From Flavobacteriaceae bacterium (GTDB taxonomy: Bacteria > Bacteroidota > Bacteroidia > Flavobacteriales > Flavobacteriaceae), in contig JAAZVY010000012.1 in assembly GCA_018623195.1 (NCBI GenBank), positions 1-41,322 of the forward strand: DNA of 41,322 bases, written 5' to 3'. A program made the position numbers and the translations under genes. This document shows positions 7,579 through 16,498 of the stretch, one piece after another (position 1 is the first letter of the stretch; every line of letters begins with the position of its first letter). The notes beneath the pieces are model-generated. The model was given only the letters and a program-made list of their open reading frames with translations, was not told where the DNA came from and did no database searches.

Positions 7579-8948
7579 ATTTGATCTATTTCAGAGATTT
7601 CAAGAATACTAACCTCTCCACTAGAGAGATTTTTAACCTCAATCTTATCTTCAGTTAAAAGTTCTGATTTAGGGAATAGAACCAATTGAGCAGTCCGTTT
7701 ATCTAGGTATTTGAATTGCTTCTGAATTTTGGCAGCTAATGGATACAATTCCACTGAAACACCTGCTTTTCTAAGCTTTTGGATGAACGGCAATAACTGT
7801 TTTGAACTTTGATCATCGTAATTGATGATGAATACATCCAATCGATCTGAAACATTTTCTGGAAATAAACCCAAAGCCTCTAGGACTAAATAGATTCGAT
7901 CGAGACCAAAAGAAATTCCAACTCCTCCTAATGCTTGACCTCCAAATTGATTCGTTAAATTATCGTAACGACCTCCACCACCAATAGAACCCATCTGAAC
8001 TCCTTCAGGAGCAGATACTTCAAAAATGATTCCCGTATAATAATTAAGACCTCTAGCTAAAGTAAGATCTAACTTCAAGTCAATAGACTCTAAACGAACC
8101 GCCTCAAGCTGATCGAGTAAGAATCGTATTTCGTCAACTCCTGTCCTCCCCTGTTCTGAATTAACAAACAAACCGTCTAGAAAATTCAACTGATCAGTTA
8201 GGTTCGATCCCACTTTCAAAAAAGTATCCACCTTTTCTAAAACTGAATCGCTTAGACCTAGTGCATTCAGTTCCTTTAAAACACCTTCAGCACCAATTTT
8301 ATCCAATTTATCTAAGGCTACAGTAAATGGAATAAGTTGATCTTCGATACCAAAACTTTCTGCAATCCCAGCTAATATCTTTCGATGATTGATTCGTAGG
8401 GTCGGATGCTGATCACCCACTAAGCCCAATTCTGAAAATACCGTATCATACAACTGTATAAGATCAACCTCTTGCCATAAGGACATGGCTCCTACAACAT
8501 CAGCGTCGCATTGATAAAACTCTCTGAATCGACCCTTTTGAGGGCGATCTGCACGCCAAACGGGTTGAATTTGATATCTCTTAAAGGGTAGTGCAAGTTC
8601 ATTTTGGTGTTGCACAACAAATCGAGCAAAAGGCACCGTCAAATCGTATCTTAGGGCCTTATCACTGATCTGAGAGGTCATCGCAGAGGAAGTGAGTTCG
8701 ACACGATCCTGATCACTCAATTTAGACAGATAATCCCCTGATTTTAATATTTTAAAAATCAATCGATCGCCTTCTTCACCATACTTACCCATAAGGGTAT
8801 CTAAATTTTCGAAACTAGGAGTCTGAATCGCTGAAAACCCGAATCTCTTAAATGCGCCTTCTATGACCTCTATGATATAAGATCTACGAATTAATTCGTC
8901 TCCGAAAAAATCTCTTGTACCTCGCGCTACTGATGCCGATGTTGCCAT
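7560..8948 (-). CDS. hisS: Histidyl-tRNA synthetase
   Basis: Class II aminoacyl-tRNA synthetase charging tRNA-His. At 462 aa it has motif 1 (ARGTRDFFGDEL), motif 2 (KRYQIQPVWRADRPQKGRFREF), the His-specific ARGLNYYTGIIFE, GGGRYDNL, and motif 3 (GVGISFGLDRIYL), followed by the anticodon-binding domain from about residue 365. It starts three bases after the stop of the DUF6495-like gene, so the two form an operon. The C-terminal codons double as half of a terminator stem. Confidence 0.97.
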   Translation of the reverse strand: MATSASVARGTRDFFGDELIRRSYIIEVIEGAFKRFGFSAIQTPSFENLDTLMGKYGEEGDRLIFKILKSGDYLSKLSDQDRVELTSSAMTSQISDKALRYDLTVPFARFVVQHQNELALPFKRYQIQPVWRADRPQKGRFREFYQCDADVVGAMSLWQEVDLIQLYDTVFSELGLVGDQHPTLRINHRKILAGIAESFGIEDQLIPFTVALDKLDKIGAEGVLKELNALGLSDSVLEKVDTFLKVGSNLTDQLNFLDGLFVNSEQGRTGVDEIRFLLDQLEAVRLESIDLKLDLTLARGLNYYTGIIFEVSAPEGVQMGSIGGGGRYDNLTNQFGGQALGGVGISFGLDRIYLVLEALGLFPENVSDRLDVFIINYDDQSSKQLLPFIQKLRKAGVSVELYPLAAKIQKQFKYLDKRTAQLVLFPKSELLTEDKIEVKNLSSGEVSILEISEIDQIKKALT

Positions 8949-8951
8949 ATC

Positions 8952-9428
8952 TTAATTATTATCTAACCAATCCTTAAACCAAAGATACAGTTCCCCTTTC
9001 GTGATAACAGCACCTTTTTGAATCAATTCGAACAGATCCTTATAGGGATCCTCTGAGTATGCCTTAGTTGCGCGACGATAAATTACACGTTCATCAAGGT
9101 AATTTTTCTTTAACCAAGCAAATCCTTCTGAGGTTCTCAGATCTAATCCCGCTACTTGAGCCTCAACCGCAATGAGTTCAAGTCCATTCTCCTCTCTCGA
9201 AAACAAATAAATAAAATGCTCTGACAGGTTTTCTAGATAGCTCACCTTAGAAAGTACTCCTTTCCATATGATATCACTAAACTCATCGAGAAGTTCATCA
9301 ACACGATTACCATCATTAGATTGAAGTCGCTCCCATTCCTGTTTATCAATCCCATGAACCGCAAGAAATTTAGAAAATTCCTCTGCTAATATCTCAAACT
9401 GTTCTTTGCTTAATCTTTGGTATTTCAT
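8952..9428 (-). CDS. Conserved hypothetical protein (DUF6495-like)
   Basis: 158 aa, soluble, acidic, with no signal peptide or membrane segment. The start MKYQRLSKEQFE, the middle FSDIIWKGVLSKVSYLENLSEHF and the end KGAVITKGELYLWF resemble a Bacteroidota family I recall as DUF6495, often next to hisS. The family link is from memory and no biochemical role is known to me. It shares a transcript with hisS (3-base gap) and is separated from rplI by a terminator. No TAnnTTTG element is evident in the short gap, so read-through from the ribosomal operon may drive it. Confidence 0.72.
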   Translation of the reverse strand: MKYQRLSKEQFEILAEEFSKFLAVHGIDKQEWERLQSNDGNRVDELLDEFSDIIWKGVLSKVSYLENLSEHFIYLFSREENGLELIAVEAQVAGLDLRTSEGFAWLKKNYLDERVIYRRATKAYSEDPYKDLFELIQKGAVITKGELYLWFKDWLDNN

Positions 9429-9433
9429 AGTAT

Positions 9434-9457
9434 AAAAAAAGGGCCATGAAGGCCCTT
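9434..9457 (-). terminator. Intrinsic terminator of the rpsF-rpsR-rplI operon
   Basis: On the minus strand AAGGGCC and GGCCCTT pair around TTCAT and lead into a run of seven T's (plus-strand A's 9434-9440). It lies 26 bases after the rplI stop codon. Confidence 0.85.
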
Positions 9458-9482
9458 ATTCTGTTCAAATATTATTTGAAAG

Positions 9483-9932
9483 TTATGCCTCAGCAACAAC
9501 TTCGAATGCCAAGTCAGCAGACACTTCACGATGAAGTCTCACCTTTGCAACGTATGATCCTAGACGCTTAACAGAACCACCTTGTACAAGGATATACTTT
9601 CTGTCAATAGACACACCTTCTTTCGAAAGCCCAGCTTCTAAATCGATATTAGATACCGAACCGAAAAGCTTATCTCCAGCACCTACTTTAGCACTAATTT
9701 TAAGAGCAATCGCATTGATTTTTTCAGCCATAGATTTAGCCTCAGCAATCAATTGCGCCTCTTTGTGTGCACGTTGCTTTAAATTTTCTGCGTGAACTTT
9801 ACGAGCCGATGGTGTGGCAAGAACTGCAAGACCTTTAGGAATCAGAAAGTTACGACCATAACCATTCTTTACTGAAACGATATCGTCCTTAAACCCTAGG
9901 TTCTGAACGTCTTCTTTTAAAATAATCTCCAT
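9483..9932 (-). CDS. rplI: 50S ribosomal protein L9 (bL9)
   Basis: Two-domain large-subunit protein near the L1 stalk. At 149 aa it has the canonical N-domain (KEDVQNLGFKDDIVSVKNGYGRNFLIPKGLA), a central connecting helix rich in Lys, Ala and Glu (about 45-75), and the C-terminal RNA-binding domain ending EVVAEA. Last gene of the rpsF-rpsR-rplI operon, nine bases after rpsR, followed by a terminator. Confidence 0.98.
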   Translation of the reverse strand: MEIILKEDVQNLGFKDDIVSVKNGYGRNFLIPKGLAVLATPSARKVHAENLKQRAHKEAQLIAEAKSMAEKINAIALKISAKVGAGDKLFGSVSNIDLEAGLSKEGVSIDRKYILVQGGSVKRLGSYVAKVRLHREVSADLAFEVVAEA

Positions 9933-9941
9933 ATCGTTTTC

Positions 9942-10238
9942 TTATTTAAGCATATCGCCAACATATGGCATAAGTGCAAGGTGACGAGCACGTTTGATAG
10001 CTTGTGATACTTTACGTTGGTATTTCAGTGAAGTTCCTGTTAAACGACGAGGTAAAATTTTACCTTGTTCATTCACTAACTTTAATAAGAAATCTGGGTC
10101 TTTGTAATCAATGTACTTAATCCCTGATTTTTTAAATCTACAGTACTTCTTCTCTTTCTGTGTGTCAATATTTAAAGGAGTTAAATAGCGAATTTCGCCA
10201 TCTTTTTTTCCTTTAGCTTGTTGTTCAATAGTTGACAT
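9942..10238 (-). CDS. rpsR: 30S ribosomal protein S18 (bS18)
   Basis: Small-subunit platform protein that pairs with S6. At 98 aa it has an N-terminal extension relative to the ~75-aa E. coli protein, which is usual in Flavobacteriia. Core motifs: [35 protein letters not shown], and [14 protein letters not shown]. In Flavobacterium ribosomes S6, S18 and S21 are reported to mask the anti-Shine-Dalgarno end of 16S rRNA; the SD-poor leaders in this window fit that. It starts two bases after the rpsF stop. Confidence 0.98.
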   Translation of the reverse strand: MSTIEQQAKGKKDGEIRYLTPLNIDTQKEKKYCRFKKSGIKYIDYKDPDFLLKLVNEQGKILPRRLTGTSLKYQRKVSQAIKRARHLALMPYVGDMLK

Positions 10239-10240
10239 AA

Positions 10241-10576
10241 TTAAGCAGTTTTAAGTTTTTGTCTTCTCTTCTCAGCCCAAGCGATTGCATGCTTATCTAA
10301 CTTTACAGTTAAATAGCGCATTACTCGCTCATCACGGCGAAATTCAAGCTCTAATTCGTTAATCGATTCAGCCGGAGCTTGATATTCAAACAAATGGTAA
10401 AAACCACTCTTTTTGTTTTGAATTGGGTAAGCTAGTTTTTTAAGTCCCCAGTTTTCTTTGGCAACAAACTTAGCACCACGCTCTGTTAAGAAGCTCTCAA
10501 ACTTCTTGGCTGTTTCCTCTACCTGTGTGTCAGATAGAACGGGATTCAAAATGAAAACAGTTTCGTATTGGTTCAT
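10241..10576 (-). CDS. rpsF: 30S ribosomal protein S6 (bS6)
   Basis: Small-subunit platform protein, partner of S18. 111 aa with the family pattern [39 protein letters not shown] and [18 protein letters not shown]. First gene of rpsF-rpsR-rplI with a well-formed promoter 23 bases upstream of the ATG. ssb and priB, which occupy this operon in Firmicutes and Proteobacteria respectively, are absent. Confidence 0.98.
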   Translation of the reverse strand: MNQYETVFILNPVLSDTQVEETAKKFESFLTERGAKFVAKENWGLKKLAYPIQNKKSGFYHLFEYQAPAESINELELEFRRDERVMRYLTVKLDKHAIAWAEKRRQKLKTA

Positions 10577-10598
10577 TATAATAAGTTAAAAATGCGTG

Positions 10599-10629
10599 CA
10601 AAAATAAGTTTTAAATACACATTATACAA
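10599..10629 (-). promoter_or_regulatory. rpsF operon promoter (TTG-N20-TATTTTTG)
   Basis: On the minus strand the -33 TTG is at 10629-10627 and the -7 TATTTTTG at 10606-10599, 20 bases apart, followed by CACGC. Layout and downstream bases match the rplS and rpmE2 promoters. Confidence 0.75.
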
Positions 10630-10653
10630 GCATTTTGAAAAGTATCTATCTCT

Positions 10654-13086
10654 CTAGATGTGGTCTACGTGAAATATTACCTGAATTTTTGAAAATCCGG
10701 GAACATTATCAAAAGATTTCTTGAAACGCAGCAATTGCTTTTTAAGCGAAGACATCGGGTAATTAAGCGGAGCCTTGATGAGTATTTGTTGATAATATTG
10801 GTTTCTAATTTTCTCAATCGTGGGAGCATCATTTCCTAGGACTACTATCCCATTTATTTGACGTACTCCTTTTGCAAACCAAGAGGCGCCTTCGATCGCT
10901 AAGGATACTTGCTTGGCTAAAAATTGAATCTTAATCATCCGAACATAGGGCGGATAATTAAAAAGTCTCCGCTCGGCGAATTCACTTGCGATAAATTCAG
11001 AGACGTTTCGGTCTTGTAAACTTCGGAATACACGATGATTGGGATCAAAGGTCTGAATAAGAACTTTTGAGTTTTCCGAAGTTCTTCCAGCTCTACCAGA
11101 AACCTGAGTTAACTGCTGAAAAGCACGTTCATGTGCCCTGTAGTCTGCTCTGTGCAACAGCTGATCCGCATTCACAACCACAACTAAGCCAATATTCTTA
11201 AAATCAAGTCCTTTACTGACCATTTGCGTTCCTACCAAAATCTGTAATTCTTGATTTTCGAATTTTTCAAGAAGTTTTTGGTGACCCGACTTACCTTTCT
11301 GAGTGTCTCTGTCCATTCGGCCCACCTTATAGTTGGGAAACAATTCCTTGACTAATTCCTCAACCTGCTGTGTACCCAGTCCATGTTTATCTAAGGAAGG
11401 TGAATGGCATTTATTGCAGTGATTCGATACGCTCTCAGTATAACCACAATAGTGACATCTTAACGATTGATCCAATCGATGAAAGGTGAGACTAACGTCA
11501 CAGTTCTTACATCCCGGGATATGACCACAATCCAAACACTCTAACAAACTTGAAAACCCCCTGCGATTCTGAAAGAAAAGAACTTGTTTCTTTTCACTAA
11601 GAACCTTCACTACCTGATCTATTACGGGCTTCGAAATCCAAGACTTCATGAGTTTTTTCTTTCTCAAAAGCGCTTTATCTAGAATTTGGATGTCTGGTAA
11701 TTGAGATTCACCAAACCGCTCACCTAGATACACATAGTGGTATTTAGACCGCTTGTTTTCACCAAAACCAGCATTATATAGCGACTCTAAACTTGGAGTT
11801 GCAGAACCTAAAATGATGGGACAAAGCTCTTTATGAGCTAAATAAACGGCTAGATCTCTCGCTTGATAACGGGGAGCTGGATCATGCTGTTTATAAGAGG
11901 GGTCGTGTTCTTCATCAACAATAATTAAACCAAGATTATTGAATGGAAGCAATAATGCAGACCTCGCTCCTACGATAACCTTTGCCTCATCAGAATTATC
12001 TCTAACCTTATTCCAAAACTCTGCCTTTTCAACCGTTGAAAGACTTGAACTGTAGGCGATGACTTGTTTTGAAAACCGTTTATTCAAGCGCTTCCAAAGT
12101 GAAGTAGTCAGTGCAATTTCTGGAAGCAGAAATAAAACCTGTTTTCCTTCTTTTAGAACCTGATCGATGAAACTCATGTAAAGCATCGTCTTCCCCGAAC
12201 CGGTCAATCCGTGCAATAAAACTGGCTTACTTGCCTCAAAACCCATTTTGATCTCTGTGACAGCTTTTTGTTGTGATTTAGATAATTCGAAGACTACCTC
12301 CTCGTCCTCTTTACCTGATATCCGATCTAAAACTCTAGAGTCTAAACGAAATACACCCTTCTTAATTAAGCTATTACGAATGGATGTGCCGATAGCGAAT
12401 TTCTTGGCAAAAGGCAGCCAAGCTAATTCGTTAGCTCCTTTCGCCTCGCTAAAAAACTGCATGACCATTTCGCGCTGTGCAGGCGCTTTGGTTTGCTTTA
12501 AAATTTCCTCTGCTTTCGCTGTATCTTCTAAGACCAACCAAGGAGTAAATTTCTGATACCCCTTATTCTCGATTTGCTCAAATCGCTCAAGGATCTCCAA
12601 TTCAATGAGATCATTTAGACACTTATTTAGTCCTTTAATCTCAGCATGTTTACGAATAAAAGACAGCTTTTGGGGCTGCTGTTCGAGCAGTTCGCATAGA
12701 AGGTATTGGTCATCGGTGAGTTTACGATTTCTAAAATCATCATCGATTAAATGAACCATTGTTTCACTCTCAAAAAGCAATGCAGAAGGCAACGCTGCCC
12801 GCATTACTTCTCCAATTCCACAGAGATAATACGAAGCAATCCAATTCCATAACTCGATTTGAACCTGGCTAACGATGGCCTGATTATCGAGGATTTCCTC
12901 TATTGCCTTTACGGGATAGGTCGGAATTTCCTCACTTACACCAACTACAATACCGGTGTAAAATTTATTCTTGCCGAAGGGTACAATAACTCTGTATCCG
13001 ACAAGATCAACATTTAACTCATGACTGATATAAGTGAACGGGCGATCAAGAGCTAAAGGAAGAATTACCTCAACATACTTTATCAT
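10654..13086 (-). CDS. priA: Primosomal protein N' (replication restart helicase PriA)
   Basis: 3'-to-5' superfamily 2 helicase that reloads the replisome at stalled forks. 810 aa with the N-terminal 3'-DNA-binding region, Walker A GLTGSGKT (293-300), DEEH Walker B (391-394), a Cys-rich zinc region with eight cysteines (CLDCG...CKNC...CHYCG...CNKC), and helicase motifs VGTQMVSKGLDF and VSGRAGR. The start ATG overlaps the yihY stop in an ATGA junction, so translation is coupled. The unusual partner is the membrane protein YihY rather than a replication gene. Confidence 0.97.
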   Translation of the reverse strand: MIKYVEVILPLALDRPFTYISHELNVDLVGYRVIVPFGKNKFYTGIVVGVSEEIPTYPVKAIEEILDNQAIVSQVQIELWNWIASYYLCGIGEVMRAALPSALLFESETMVHLIDDDFRNRKLTDDQYLLCELLEQQPQKLSFIRKHAEIKGLNKCLNDLIELEILERFEQIENKGYQKFTPWLVLEDTAKAEEILKQTKAPAQREMVMQFFSEAKGANELAWLPFAKKFAIGTSIRNSLIKKGVFRLDSRVLDRISGKEDEEVVFELSKSQQKAVTEIKMGFEASKPVLLHGLTGSGKTMLYMSFIDQVLKEGKQVLFLLPEIALTTSLWKRLNKRFSKQVIAYSSSLSTVEKAEFWNKVRDNSDEAKVIVGARSALLLPFNNLGLIIVDEEHDPSYKQHDPAPRYQARDLAVYLAHKELCPIILGSATPSLESLYNAGFGENKRSKYHYVYLGERFGESQLPDIQILDKALLRKKKLMKSWISKPVIDQVVKVLSEKKQVLFFQNRRGFSSLLECLDCGHIPGCKNCDVSLTFHRLDQSLRCHYCGYTESVSNHCNKCHSPSLDKHGLGTQQVEELVKELFPNYKVGRMDRDTQKGKSGHQKLLEKFENQELQILVGTQMVSKGLDFKNIGLVVVVNADQLLHRADYRAHERAFQQLTQVSGRAGRTSENSKVLIQTFDPNHRVFRSLQDRNVSEFIASEFAERRLFNYPPYVRMIKIQFLAKQVSLAIEGASWFAKGVRQINGIVVLGNDAPTIEKIRNQYYQQILIKAPLNYPMSSLKKQLLRFKKSFDNVPGFSKIQVIFHVDHI

Positions 13087-14018
13087 TCCTTTGAGGCATT
13101 CAATTCATTTTTTAATCGGGCTAAAACAGCGTTTAATTCAAAACCTAACAAGAGTATATTTGAATTTAGCCACAAGAAAACCATCAGTATCAACAAACCT
13201 CCCAGTGCGCCGTATAATTCATTATAACTAGCGAATTTTTCAATATAAACTCCAAATAGATAAGAAGTAACCAAAAGAAGTAAGGTAGTCATCAGTGGCC
13301 CCCATGAAAAGAATGCAATTCGAGTCGCTCGTGCAGTACCAAAATAATACAATAGACTAGTCCCTATATAAGACATAAAAGTCACAAAGAGTAGCGAAAT
13401 TCGATTCTGACTGAAACGCGCCTCGTCTAGCCCTAATTCAACGACATAGAATTCAGAGTAGATGTAGGCAATAGCTCCTAAAATGATGCCTAAAGACAAA
13501 AGTAATCCCACAAATACGGCATATGCGTATTGCTTAAAAAAGTTTTGATTCAGTTTAATATGATAGGATTGGTCAAATTGACTAAAAATAGAACTGACCC
13601 CGTTCGCAACTAAGAAGATGGACAGCAAAAATGTGGTTGATAATAAGCCATCGGTTGGCTGATTTTTCAACTGCTCAAAAATCTGAGAAAAATACTCCGC
13701 GGTTGCCCCAGGCAAAAAAGACTCCAAAAAGAAAAGAAGCTTTTGATCAAATGGCTCAGAGGTCGTTTCAACTAAAGGAATCAAATACGGAATAAGCGTC
13801 AATAAAAAGATCAATAGAGGAAATAGCGCCATAAAAAGACTAAATGCAATAGAACTGGCTCTTGAGGTTAACGCTCCCTTGATAATTCCTGAGATGTATA
13901 AATTAATTAAGTCGAATAATGAGAATCCAGGATACCCAGGTAGCTTAACCGTTCTAAGGGCACTAACCAGGGTTTTCACTACTGGCCAATTCAAGAATTT
14001 TTCTACGGAGGCATCCAT
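13083..14018 (-). CDS. YihY/BrkB family inner-membrane protein
   Basis: Multi-pass membrane protein of the family once mis-annotated as RNase BN; its molecular role is not established, though transport has been proposed. About six hydrophobic segments follow a soluble N-terminus, with the family features SRASSIAFSLFMALFPLLIF and GALGGLLILMVFLWLNS. A longer reading frame begins at a GTG at 14048 but would run through the rlmH promoter; the ATG at 14018 (MDASVEKFLNW, 311 aa) is preferred. The C-terminal stop overlaps the priA start (ATGA), making a yihY-priA operon. Confidence 0.88.
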   Translation of the reverse strand: MDASVEKFLNWPVVKTLVSALRTVKLPGYPGFSLFDLINLYISGIIKGALTSRASSIAFSLFMALFPLLIFLLTLIPYLIPLVETTSEPFDQKLLFFLESFLPGATAEYFSQIFEQLKNQPTDGLLSTTFLLSIFLVANGVSSIFSQFDQSYHIKLNQNFFKQYAYAVFVGLLLSLGIILGAIAYIYSEFYVVELGLDEARFSQNRISLLFVTFMSYIGTSLLYYFGTARATRIAFFSWGPLMTTLLLLVTSYLFGVYIEKFASYNELYGALGGLLILMVFLWLNSNILLLGFELNAVLARLKNELNASKE

Positions 14019-14033
14019 TTTATGAACTCGACT

Positions 14034-14041
14034 TATTTTTG
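14034..14041 (+). promoter_or_regulatory. Candidate -7 promoter element for rlmH
   Basis: TATTTTTG, 22 bases before the rlmH ATG at 14063. No matching TTG is seen at the -33 position. Confidence 0.5.
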
Positions 14042-14062
14042 AGGTCACACGAATTTAAGAAA

Positions 14063-14536
14063 ATGAAAGTGACCCTGCTAGTAATTGGTAAAACCGATGA
14101 TAAGCTTCTCAAGGAACTCATCGACAAATACCATAAAAAACTGAAACATTATGCCAGATTCAGTTATACTGAAATTCCAGATCCGTCTCGAAGAAAATCG
14201 CTAAATATCGATGATCAAAAAGAGCAGGAGGCTCAAAAAATCGAAAGTTTAATGGACAAGCAATCGAGACTCATTTTACTAGATGAGAATGGAAAATCCT
14301 TTAGTTCAAGGTCATTCGCTAGTTTCATTGAAAAAGAAGGCTTGCAAGGCAATAGTAATTTAACCTTTGTAATTGGTGGTCCTTACGGGTTTAGTGACTC
14401 GTTAAAAGCCAAAGCACATTTACTCATATCACTTTCTAAAATGACCTTTACTCACCAGATGGTGCGATTGATTTTCAGTGAGCAGCTATATCGAGCCTTT
14501 TCAATTCTAAAAGGTGAACCTTATCATCACGATTAA
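14063..14536 (+). CDS. rlmH: 23S rRNA (pseudouridine(1915)-N3)-methyltransferase RlmH
   Basis: SPOUT methyltransferase acting on the assembled 70S ribosome. From ATG 14063 the protein is 157 aa, the family length, and begins MKVTLLVIGKTDD. A TTG at 14039 would add eight residues but lies inside the -7 promoter element, so it is rejected. Family motifs: LILLDENGKSFSSRSFA, LTFVIGGPYGFSD and the C-terminal LSKMTFTHQMVRLIFSEQLYRAFSI, with YHHD at the end. Convergent with the serB-serA fusion with only six bases between stops. Confidence 0.97.
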   Translation: MKVTLLVIGKTDDKLLKELIDKYHKKLKHYARFSYTEIPDPSRRKSLNIDDQKEQEAQKIESLMDKQSRLILLDENGKSFSSRSFASFIEKEGLQGNSNLTFVIGGPYGFSDSLKAKAHLLISLSKMTFTHQMVRLIFSEQLYRAFSILKGEPYHHD

Positions 14537-14542
14537 CGACTT

Positions 14543-16426
14543 CTAATAAAGAACTCTGAATCGAATGGTATTCGGAATTTGTCTCAAGGCCTCAATTACT
14601 TCAGGATTATAAGCGTTATCAACGTCAGAAATCACATAACCTACTTCAGGGTCTGTAGACAAAAATTGACCTACTAAATTCAGTTGGTATTCAGCCAGTA
14701 CTTTATTGATCGCTGCCATTACTCCAGGAACATTTTTATGAATGTGTAAGAAGCGGTGACGATCTTGTTGTTGCGGTAGTCTAATGTTCGGGAAATTAAC
14801 GGCATCCTCAGTGTTCCCCGAATTGATATATCCCATGATTTTTTTAGGTACGAACCCTGCGATATCTCGTTGTGCTTCAATAGTACTTCCACCGATGTGA
14901 GGAGTGAGAATTACATTTTCTAAACCTAATAATGGGCTTTCGTAGCTACCATTTTGCTTAGGTTCTACAGGAAATACATCAACCGCAGCTCCTGCGAGTT
15001 TCCCAGATTTTAAATGTTGTGCAAGCGCATCAATATCTACTACAAATCCGCGAGATAAATTTATCAGATATGCACCGTCCTTACAGAGACTTAATTCGCG
15101 ATCACCAATTAAATTCTTGTTTTGTGGGTTATCGTCAACATGCAACGAAATTACATCACTGATACGCAATAGATCATCAAGGCTAACTACTCTCTCGGCA
15201 TTACCCAAACCAAGCGTATCTTGTAAATCATAGAAGTAAACCTTCATACCGATCGCTTCGGCTAAAACAGAAAGTTGCTTACCGATATTTCCGTAACCCA
15301 CAATTCCTAAAGTCTTGCCTCTTACCTCCCTAGATCCTGCAGCAGTCTTATTCCAAACACCATCATGCATTTCTGAAGAACGCTGAAAAGTAGAACGCAT
15401 TAGCATCACAATCTGACCTAGTGCTAATTCTACCACAGATCTTGTGTTACTATATGGCGCATTGAATACAACTACTCCTGACATTTTACAAGCATCTAAA
15501 TCAATTTGAGTAGTACCAATACAAAATGCACCAATAACTAGAAGCTTGTCTGCAGCATCTAAAACCGCCTTAGTAACCTTCGTTTTTGAACGAATACCTA
15601 GTACATGAACCCCCTTAATACGCTCTATGAGCTCTGACTCACTTAAAGCCGTAGAAACGAGTTCAACACTGTAACCGTCATTCTCAAGACGCTCGAGCGC
15701 ATCTGGATGTATATTCTCTAAAAGGAGGATCTTAATTCTATTCTTAGGGTATGAAAAATTTCTTGGCAAATCGTTGATATATAAAAATTCATCTAATGTT
15801 TCGGTAACGAAGTCGGCATTGACAACAGCTTTCTCTCGCTTCACGTTTTCTGTATATGCAAAAAATTTCTTGGCAATACCGGCTTCTCTCATCACATAAT
15901 CAGAATAGCCATCACCAATAACTTGAATATCACCTGTAAGGTTTAACCCTTTTAAGCATTCTATTTTACCATTGTGCTTTGATAATGGATTCTCTTTATC
16001 GAAACCAACAATAAAGCCACTTTCATCAAATGTAAAGGTATTTGCATAAACGCGATCGGCTGGGATGTGAAACTGAGCAACAATAGGAATAATAAACTCC
16101 TTAAAACCCGCAGAAATCACGTAAATCTCGTCTCGATGAGTTTCAAAAAACTTTCGGTTGGATGCGAACGAATGGGAAATCTTATTTTTCAATTCCTCAA
16201 TCAGTAGCTCCAGATGATCGCGATGCGCCCCAAGAAGCTTTATCCTTTGCTCTAAAGAATCAGTGAAAGAGATATCACCATCAATTCCAAGATTGGTGAT
16301 TTCTTTGATTTGATCAATGATCGCTTCTTTTTTCGGGTTTTCTTCGAGGGAAATCTCTGCAAGTATATCAAGAGCTTCAACCCGAGTGATGGTACTGTCG
16401 AAATCGAAAATATAAGAGGTAGGCAC
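14543..16426 (-). CDS. serA: Phosphoserine phosphatase / D-3-phosphoglycerate dehydrogenase fusion
   Basis: One polypeptide appears to carry the first and last enzymes of serine synthesis. Residues 1-215 (numbered from GTG 16426) are a HAD-type SerB domain: DFDST (Asp8, Asp10), SAGF near 105, the NGK lysine near 154 and GDGYSD at 171-176. Residues ~230-540 are a SerA dehydrogenase: GYGNIG (377-382), Arg459 in NLSRGF, Glu488 in FPVEP and His510 in PHIGGST. An ACT domain (~555-627) ends the protein and may sense serine. All catalytic residues are kept in both halves. A TTG at 16453 would lengthen the protein but is the last three bases of the -7 box; GTG 16426 is preferred. SerC is not in the window. 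Confidence 0.93.
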   Translation of the reverse strand: MPTSYIFDFDSTITRVEALDILAEISLEENPKKEAIIDQIKEITNLGIDGDISFTDSLEQRIKLLGAHRDHLELLIEELKNKISHSFASNRKFFETHRDEIYVISAGFKEFIIPIVAQFHIPADRVYANTFTFDESGFIVGFDKENPLSKHNGKIECLKGLNLTGDIQVIGDGYSDYVMREAGIAKKFFAYTENVKREKAVVNADFVTETLDEFLYINDLPRNFSYPKNRIKILLLENIHPDALERLENDGYSVELVSTALSESELIERIKGVHVLGIRSKTKVTKAVLDAADKLLVIGAFCIGTTQIDLDACKMSGVVVFNAPYSNTRSVVELALGQIVMLMRSTFQRSSEMHDGVWNKTAAGSREVRGKTLGIVGYGNIGKQLSVLAEAIGMKVYFYDLQDTLGLGNAERVVSLDDLLRISDVISLHVDDNPQNKNLIGDRELSLCKDGAYLINLSRGFVVDIDALAQHLKSGKLAGAAVDVFPVEPKQNGSYESPLLGLENVILTPHIGGSTIEAQRDIAGFVPKKIMGYINSGNTEDAVNFPNIRLPQQQDRHRFLHIHKNVPGVMAAINKVLAEYQLNLVGQFLSTDPEVGYVISDVDNAYNPEVIEALRQIPNTIRFRVLY

Positions 16427-16450
16427 GTGTTGTTTATTGATGATTAATGG

Positions 16451-16458
16451 CAAATTTA
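16451..16458 (-). promoter_or_regulatory. Candidate -7 promoter element for the serB-serA fusion
   Basis: Minus-strand TAAATTTG, 25 bases before GTG 16426, the usual distance seen for other promoters here. No -33 TTG at the expected place. Confidence 0.5.
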
Positions 16459-16481
16459 GCTAAACTTTCAATGCTTGAGCC

Positions 16482-16489
16482 TATTTTTG
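16482..16489 (+). promoter_or_regulatory. Candidate -7 promoter element for rdgB
   Basis: TATTTTTG ends only ten bases before the rdgB ATG, implying a leader of a few bases. No clear -33 TTG. Confidence 0.45.
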
Positions 16490-16498
16490 CGTGTAGTT

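Noticed and set aside
12248-12556. 102-codon open frame on the plus strand opposite priA
   Set aside because: Lies wholly within a conserved PriA coding region, low-complexity composition, no domain pattern; a shadow frame.
14019-14048. N-terminal extension of YihY to GTG 14048
   Set aside because: It would cross the rlmH -7 element; the ATG at 14018 gives a normal YihY start.
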